In this document: piece by piece, positions 1 through 4,285 of the stretch | Layout: each line of letters opens with the position of its first letter | Numbering within the stretch: the first letter of the stretch is position 1 | Origin: Patescibacteria group bacterium | Lineage (GTDB): Bacteria; Patescibacteriota; UBA1384; CAILIB01 | NCBI GenBank assembly: GCA_022842085.1 | Contig: JALHQF010000026.1 | Location: 1-7,268 of the forward strand | Reading direction: 5' to 3' | Length of the DNA stretch: 7,268 nucleotides | Made by a program: the position numbers and the translations under genes | Notes under the pieces: model-generated | What the model was told of the DNA's origin: nothing | What the model saw: the letters and a program-made list of their open reading frames with translations, nothing else | The model's database searches: none

Positions 1-2784
1 AATTCCCAGCTCACGGAATGACTTGAGGAAGCCCGCCTCACCCCCCTGGCTAAACTGCTCGACACGCACCTCACTCGTCACCTTTCCGTCAGGGAAGCTC
101 TCGAGCACTGCTTGGCGAACTAGGGCTGCTGCCTGCTGATCATCTCCGTCTGCCAAGCGCGCACGTACAATGTACTGCGTTTGCCCATCGGTACGGGTAA
201 TACTCGGACTTACCGTGCTCTGCTCGATCGTTGCCACCGAGGCAAGAGGGACAACCGTACCACGTAGCGTGCGCACAGGGAGCGCCTTAAGCTCATCAAG
301 TGTGTCCAGAGATCCTCCCTGGCTCACTACGAAGACGTCGGTTTCGCCGCGCTCATCCCGCACCGTCACGGCCGGACGCTCAATTGTTCCGGCAAGGTTT
401 GGCGCCAGCTGTGCCAGCACAAGCGCGGTTGCCGGCCCCTCCGGAAGCAGCAGTCCAGCCTGGGTGAGTACTGGCTGCGAGAGCTTTACGCTTACCAGGT
501 ACCGTTCACGACCAGTGATCCCATCATCTACCTGGGCAACTGGACGCTCTCCCGCACACTCCGCGGAAACCGATACCACGCCTTCTACCTCACAGGCTTG
601 GCTAAGCGCTCGCGCGACCTGCTTCCCTGCCTCCATTCGCTGCTGAGCATCACCGCCACTCAGTGCCAGGGAAACTTGGAAGGTTTCACCAGGTGGCCCA
701 ATGGCAACCCGCTCGAGACGTAGGAGCGTCGCCTTATCACCAATCACCTCACGAAGTGGCTGCTGAAGCTCGTTGGCGAGTGCGCCACCTTCACCCTCAC
801 TGCGCGGAACGAAGGCGTAATCAAGCTCTTCGCCAGAGAGCACCGAAGGATAGGCGCGGAGCAGCTGATCCGACTCCGCCGCCCGTGCGAGGATCGCGCC
901 CGTGGTTTCTTTGCGCACGCTTGCTGGTACCGACGTCCGGTACGACGCCGCCAGCGCCGCCAGCTCTCCCCCGCCGTTACTACTAAACTGTACGCTCTTC
1001 ACCTGCCCGCTCCCGAAGAAGTAACCAGCTGTTCCCAGCGAGAGCCCAAGGGTTCCAAGGACAATCCCCGCTCGCCACCCAGGGTGCAAGTTGAGTACGC
1101 GCTCGTTGAGCCTTCCGAAGCTACGTGCAATCGCCCAGAGGTTTGCTTGCTCGTCGGCCGTCGAGCGCTTTCCAGGCTTGAGGAACCGGCTCGAAATCCA
1201 GGTGAGGAAGACGAGCGGTACGATGTAGGAGCCAAATACCGCCGGTACAATAGTTGCCGGGATGTACCGGAAGATCTCGCCCAGAATCCCGGAGATGAGC
1301 CCGAACGGAGCAAACACGATCACGTTGGTGAGGAAGGCCATAAAGAGGCCTGAACCAACATCCTCCATTGCTGCCAAGGCTGCCGCCCGCCCTCGTAGGC
1401 CCCGATCCACAGCTCGCTGCACAGCCTCGAGCGCCACCAGAGCCGGGTCGACGACGAGACCGATAACGAGCACCAACGAGAAGAGCACCAGCGTGTTGAG
1501 GCTCTGCCCCGTGAGGTAGAGGTAGAGGCTGGAAAAACCAACCGAGAGCGGAATGGAGAGGGCGCCAATCAGCGCCGCACGCCAGGATACGAATGCGAGC
1601 ATTACGAGGAATACCAGCTGGATCCCACCCAACAGGTAGCCAATCTGGGCAACCCCCTCGGGAGCACCGGCAATCTTGCCGCCCACAAGCCCACTCACCA
1701 CCTCGGCAACTTGCGCGTCGTTCTGCGTTTGCTCGTTGAACATCTCCAGCACAAACGGACCACCTCCCTCTGGGAGCAGGTCTCGCTCGCCAACAAAGGT
1801 CGCCGGAAGCTTGGCGAGCTCTTCCTTGATTGCGCCAACAAACGTATCAGTGTCAACGCCATCCGCTTTTCGCAGACCAATAGTAACTGCTGGCAAAACC
1901 TCAGCCCCCGAAGCTTTCGCAACCACTACCGAGGTTCCAGACGTTGCCGTTTCACCAGCATTTCCACTCACGAAACGGTAGCGGTACGCCACCTCGGCCA
2001 CGGACCCCAATCGAGTACCTGCAGTACCAAGGCGCAGGTCAGCAAGCTGCTCAGGAGACGTAGCGCTCGTTGCCACTACCACCGTCTGGGCGGTTCCATC
2101 GAGTGCCACACCGGCCGCAGCTGGGAACTCCTCGTTTGCTCGAGAGAGCGCCGAAACAATATCCTGCTGGCTCAAGCCGGCAATCGCGAGCTGACCTGGA
2201 TTTGCCTGCACTACGAGCTCGCGTTCGAGTGACACCACCGGAACCACTTCGCCAACCTCGCTTCGCTGGGACAAGCCTGCTTCCACTTGCTGGAAGAGCG
2301 TCCAAAGCTGCTCGAGGCTACTGCCAGCAAGCGAGAAGATGTAGGCGTCTCCGGTTACATCGATTTCCAGCACGCGTGGCGGCTCGGCAGCCGCGGGCAG
2401 CTCAAGGGCGTCGATAGCCGAGGCCAGCTCACTCCGTACTTGGGCTGGATCGCGATCATCCGCTAGCTGGGCGGTGATGATGCTCACCGAATCTGAGGAC
2501 TGGCTAGAAAACTCAGTAACACCGTTGACCCCCTTTATCGCTTGCTCAATCGGTGCCGTTACCTCCCGTGCCACCGTTTCCGCTGGAGCCCCTGGGTACA
2601 CTGTCTGCACCAGAGCAATTGGCACGCTTGGGCTCGGGAAGCCACTCGTGCGCAAAATGAAGGTTGCCAAAAGCGATCCTCCCAGAATCGCGAGGAATGC
2701 GAGGATAGTGAGTCGGGGACGGTCAAAGAAGAAACGGGTGATCTTGGTGTTCCACCCGCGAACTTCAGGGTCTGGTGTGTGCAT
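1..2784 (-). CDS. RND (HAE1/AcrB-like) efflux transporter permease, C-terminus cut off by window edge
   Basis: The frame is open for 928 codons from ATG 2784 to base 1. The protein resembles AcrB-type RND permeases, inner-membrane pumps that export drugs, lipids or other compounds using the proton gradient. Visible order: TM1 about residues 25-45 after the family-like RFFFDRP; first porter region about 46-330 (VYPGAPAETVAREVTAPIEQ); TM2 381-401; TM3 403-424; TM4 430-452 (VIGLVVDPALVALEAVQR); TM5 475-498; TM6 506-530; TM7 571-590; second porter region from 591, with TM8-12 outside the window. AcrB is about 1,050 residues, so some 100-200 are missing. In TM4 the usual Asp-Asp pair is D446-P447. 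A stop at 2817-2815 limits the start; TTG 2790 is a possible alternative. No Shine-Dalgarno is visible. No membrane-fusion or TolC-like partner is in the window. Family call is firm; substrate is unknown. Confidence 0.93.
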   Translation of the reverse strand, partial: MHTPDPEVRGWNTKITRFFFDRPRLTILAFLAILGGSLLATFILRTSGFPSPSVPIALVQTVYPGAPAETVAREVTAPIEQAIKGVNGVTEFSSQSSDSVSIITAQLADDRDPAQVRSELASAIDALELPAAAEPPRVLEIDVTGDAYIFSLAGSSLEQLWTLFQQVEAGLSQRSEVGEVVPVVSLERELVVQANPGQLAIAGLSQQDIVSALSRANEEFPAAAGVALDGTAQTVVVATSATSPEQLADLRLGTAGTRLGSVAEVAYRYRFVSGNAGETATSGTSVVVAKASGAEVLPAVTIGLRKADGVDTDTFVGAIKEELAKLPATFVGERDLLPEGGGPFVLEMFNEQTQNDAQVAEVVSGLVGGKIAGAPEGVAQIGYLLGGIQLVFLVMLAFVSWRAALIGALSIPLSVGFSSLYLYLTGQSLNTLVLFSLVLVIGLVVDPALVALEAVQRAVDRGLRGRAAALAAMEDVGSGLFMAFLTNVIVFAPFGLISGILGEIFRYIPATIVPAVFGSYIVPLVFLTWISSRFLKPGKRSTADEQANLWAIARSFGRLNERVLNLHPGWRAGIVLGTLGLSLGTAGYFFGSGQVKSVQFSSNGGGELAALAASYRTSVPASVRKETTGAILARAAESDQLLRAYPSVLSGEELDYAFVPRSEGEGGALANELQQPLREVIGDKATLLRLERVAIGPPGETFQVSLALSGGDAQQRMEAGKQVARALSQACEVEGVVSVSAECAGERPVAQVDDGITGRERYLVSVKLSQPVLTQAGLLLPEGPATALVLAQLAPNLAGTIERPAVTVRDERGETDVFVVSQGGSLDTLDELKALPVRTLRGTVVPLASVATIEQSTVSPSITRTDGQTQYIVRARLADGDDQQAAALVRQAVLESFPDGKVTSEVRVEQFSQGGEAGFLKSFRELGI

Positions 2785-3042
2785 GTGCAAGTAGCGAAAG
2801 GTTACTGAGTAACTCTAACGGAATTACCGGACGAGGAAAGCTAGTTCGCACCAAACCAGCGAATGTCCCGCTTCCTGCGCTCCTGACATGCGAGCCAGTT
2901 GTCTCCCGAGGTTTCGCCCCCAAAGCTGAACGTCTGGGACAGGCAGGGTTCCTTCGAGTTTGCCTTTCCTATAAGGAGCAGAAGCTGAGCAGTGGACGAC
3001 GTACTTCAGGAAATGCTCTGAGAAATCTCCAAGAATGCTACC
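2785..3042. other. Divergent intergenic spacer between RND gene and cohesin-like gene
   Basis: These 258 bp separate two gene starts that point away from each other, so promoters and operators for both should lie here. The clearest element is the 13-bp palindrome at 2801-2813. A TATAAG hexamer at 2970-2975 could be a -10 for the rightward gene, and TAGAGT on the minus strand (2816-2811) could be one for the RND gene, but neither has a recognisable -35 at the right distance, so I do not call them as promoters. TGTCCC at 2864-2869 and GGGACA at 2936-2941 could pair, but the 66-nt separation makes this weak. No tRNA, known riboswitch or convincing small ORF was recognised. Confidence 0.7.
2801..2813. 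promoter_or_regulatory. Perfect 13-bp palindrome, possible operator of the RND gene
   Basis: GTTACT-G-AGTAAC has two perfect 6-bp arms around one central base. It ends 17 bp upstream of the RND ATG at 2784, where repressors of efflux genes (TetR or MarR type) commonly bind. No regulator gene is visible, so the operator role is inferred from symmetry and position only. As RNA the arms could form only a weak hairpin with a 1-3 nt loop, which makes a DNA-binding site the better reading. Confidence 0.4.
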
Positions 3043-3660
3043 ATGAAAAGGATGGTTCGCATGCTCCTTGCCGTACTCTGTGCTGTCTTCCTTCCCACTC
3101 TAGTTGAAGCAGCTCCACCTAGCGCTGCCATTGCCATTACCCCCGCATCCACGAGTGTCGCAGCGGAGACTAGTACCACATTCAACTTCAGCCTCACGAG
3201 CCAGAGTGAAGCCGTCTCAGCTGTTTCACTGAAGTTTACGGTTCCCCCTGGCACAACCGTTGTTTCTTCCGCCAGCACAGGAAGCATATTCCCAACAGAG
3301 GTGCTTGCGCCGAGTATTACCAATACTACCTTTACCTGGGAGCGTCTGCGCAGTGACACTGGCTACCTAGGAACAAGTGGGTTCATTGGAAGCGTCACGC
3401 TTCGCTTCACCAGCCCAGGGAACTTTCTTCTCGATCCAGCCGGACTAAGTCAGGTCTTAGCATACTCAGACTCAACCAATATCCTCGCCAGTAGTACTCC
3501 TGCTGAGGTTGCTGTGACGGGAGCAGTTCCTGGTTCGCTCTCTCAAACAGGCTCAACTGCCGCCCTGGCTATTGGCATACTTGTAGGAGCTTCTGCTGGT
3601 TTCATGCTCCTGAGCAAGCACCGCACGCGCCACAAAACGCGAGTCTCCTCCAAGGAGTGA
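3043..3660 (+). CDS. Exported cohesin-like surface protein with LSQTG sorting signal (probable sortase substrate)
   Basis: This 205-residue protein has the three-part layout of a sortase substrate. Residues 1-24 form a Sec signal peptide (MKRMVRMLLAVLC..., cleavage near VEA-A at 23/24). Residues 25-160 are Ser/Thr-rich and beta-predicted, resembling cohesin-like domains; the best match to the pattern is GFIGSVTLRFTSPGNFLL followed by LAYSDSTNIL at 114-148. The C-terminus has LSQTG (166-170), a hydrophobic segment (172-190) and the basic tail KHRTRHKTR (192-200). LSQTG differs from LPXTG by Ser for Pro. An in-frame stop at 3019-3021 fixes the start at ATG 3043 (or internal ATGs 3052, 3061); no Shine-Dalgarno is seen. 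C13 lacks a proper lipobox. The last 108 bp overlap the convergent sortase gene. Its binding partner is unknown; the cohesin assignment is a pattern match and less sure than the sorting signal. Confidence 0.85.
   Translation: MKRMVRMLLAVLCAVFLPTLVEAAPPSAAIAITPASTSVAAETSTTFNFSLTSQSEAVSAVSLKFTVPPGTTVVSSASTGSIFPTEVLAPSITNTTFTWERLRSDTGYLGTSGFIGSVTLRFTSPGNFLLDPAGLSQVLAYSDSTNILASSTPAEVAVTGAVPGSLSQTGSTAALAIGILVGASAGFMLLSKHRTRHKTRVSSKE
3538..3630 (+). other. Cell-wall sorting signal coding region: LSQTG, membrane segment, basic tail
   Basis: This part of the cohesin-like gene encodes residues 166-196: the pentapeptide LSQTG (3538-3552), the hydrophobic stretch TAALAIGILVGASAGFMLL (3556-3612), and the start of the basic tail. 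In sortase substrates the enzyme cleaves between Thr and Gly of LPXTG, while the membrane segment and charged tail hold the precursor in place. The Pro-to-Ser change at position 2 is unusual. It may reflect a different specificity of the neighbouring sortase, or a degenerate motif that leaves the protein simply membrane-anchored. Confidence 0.65.
3553..3660. other. 108-bp tail-to-tail coding overlap of sortase and its putative substrate
   Basis: Both strands are coding here. The codons sit exactly opposite each other: the sortase stop TGA is the complement of substrate codon S171 (tca, 3553-3555), and the substrate stop TGA (3658-3660) is the complement of sortase S197. Substrate residues 171-205 (membrane anchor and basic tail) are therefore antisense to sortase residues 197-231. 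Sortase catalytic R204 (3637-3639) is opposite substrate T199, and its last strand FVARAV (205-210) is opposite HRTRHK (193-198). There is no room for a terminator between the genes. Confidence 0.9.
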
Positions 3661-4248
3661 TGCACACGTGTAAAGCGTCAGCTGATTCTGCGCACTTGGC
3701 TGCAAGATACTCACGTCAGAGCTTGTCACTTCTTTCGTCTCCACGACCTCATACGCCGTTTCTAATTCCCCTCGCCGAACAATCACCCTGTCCCCTAACA
3801 CAATATTTGGTAAGTAGTAGAACACTCCTTCCCCGTAACGGTAGGTAAATCGATGCGCCGAGAGCACGGCGTTTCCCTTTCCGATCTCAGCTGAGAACGG
3901 CTTATGCCAGAGCCCATAAGCGAGCTGCTCTTCGCCGCCTTCCAGAATGGGTGCCTCAATACCCAAGCGCTCCACCACCAACCAAGTGGTGGCATCGCCA
4001 CTGCTCGAGCGGTGCATGCCCCCTTCCATGTCCAGCCCCAAATCCTGATTCGCAGCCGGTACCAAGCTGTCCCGAAGTGCAGGAAGGTGAGGCAGAGCTA
4101 CCAGGATCGCGGCACAACTCAAGCAGATACCGGCACAGAGCTTGAAGCTCAGCCTGCGACCCTGATACTTACGAATGGACAAATCATCCGCAACTTCCCT
4201 GCGCACAGGTTGCGCCCAAATCCCGTCAAGTCGCCTTGGCTTGCCCAT
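3553..4248 (-). CDS. Sortase (transpeptidase, class D/E-like), membrane-anchored
   Basis: This 231-residue protein is a sortase, the cysteine transpeptidase that cuts sorting motifs and links surface proteins to the cell envelope. After a basic cytoplasmic N-terminus there is one membrane segment (about 35-53), a linker, and the catalytic domain from about residue 88. The triad is visible: H132 in SAHRF, C195 in TLYTC, and R204 in DSRFVARAV. The strand pattern LGDRVIV...YEVVE before TLYTC is typical; class D, E or F cannot be settled by eye. I prefer ATG 4248 over ATG 4305: it gives a normal basic N-terminus before the membrane segment and fits the promoter at 4257-4262; the longer form would run 33 bp into the divergent gene. 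The tail after the last strand (about 212-231) is polar. The final 108 bp lie opposite the 3' end of the LSQTG gene, its likely substrate. No Shine-Dalgarno is visible. Confidence 0.92.
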   Translation of the reverse strand: MGKPRRLDGIWAQPVRREVADDLSIRKYQGRRLSFKLCAGICLSCAAILVALPHLPALRDSLVPAANQDLGLDMEGGMHRSSSGDATTWLVVERLGIEAPILEGGEEQLAYGLWHKPFSAEIGKGNAVLSAHRFTYRYGEGVFYYLPNIVLGDRVIVRRGELETAYEVVETKEVTSSDVSILQPSAQNQLTLYTCASLLGGDSRFVARAVLAQEHETSRSSYKYANSQGGS

Positions 4249-4264
4249 TACGAGCAAGTATACT
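4236..4264 (+). promoter_or_regulatory. Sigma-70-type promoter of the beta-helix gene, predicted near-leaderless
   Basis: TTGGCT at 4236-4241 (4 of 6 to TTGACA) is followed after exactly 17 bp by TATACT at 4259-4264 (5 of 6 to TATAAT). Initiation about 7 nt downstream would fall near 4271, two bases before the ATG at 4273, so the mRNA would carry almost no leader, matching the lack of a Shine-Dalgarno. The -35 box lies inside the first codons of the divergent sortase gene. Predicted from sequence only. Confidence 0.6.
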
Positions 4265-4285
4265 CTATATGAATGCGAGTGTACT
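4257..4285 (-). promoter_or_regulatory. Minus-strand promoter of the sortase gene sharing the same -10 palindrome
   Basis: The 8-bp palindrome AGTATACT (4257-4264) also reads TATACT on the minus strand (4262 to 4257). Its end is as far from the sortase ATG (4248) as the plus-strand copy is from the beta-helix ATG, so the start would be near 4250. With 17-bp spacing the -35 would be AGTACA (4285 to 4280), matching only the last three bases of TTGACA, which makes this the weaker of the two. TATAGA at 4270-4265 is an alternative -10 giving a leader of about 10 nt. Confidence 0.45.

Noticed and set aside
1711..2232. 173-codon plus-strand ORF (and others at 170-646, 663-986) inside the RND gene
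   Set aside because: These are antisense to a clear RND permease frame and exist because that gene rarely uses codons whose complements are stops; the translations show no family pattern.
2833..2840. GAGGAAAG resembling the start of a bacterial RNase P RNA
   Set aside because: The other conserved P RNA blocks are absent and the spacer is too short before the next gene begins.
3067..3081. Lipoprotein signal (C13) in the cohesin-like protein
   Set aside because: The residue before Cys is Leu rather than Gly/Ala/Ser, and a normal Sec cleavage site follows at 23/24.
2775..3107. 110-codon plus-strand ORF spanning the spacer between RND and cohesin-like genes
   Set aside because: It overlaps the 5' ends of both flanking genes, has no recognisable domain or signal, and a composition typical of a chance frame.
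3605..3616. TGCTC-CT-GAGCA inverted repeat as a terminator
   Set aside because: The stem is only 5 bp with a 2-nt loop, there is no T-run, and it lies inside two coding frames.
3658..3660. TGA read as glycine (code 25) instead of stop
   Set aside because: Both TGA codons at the ends of the substrate (3658-3660) and sortase (3555-3553) fall where their families should end; no in-frame TGA occurs within any of the four genes.
3904..4272. 122-codon plus-strand ORF opposite the sortase
   Set aside because: Antisense shadow of the sortase frame; no domain, signal peptide or ribosome site.
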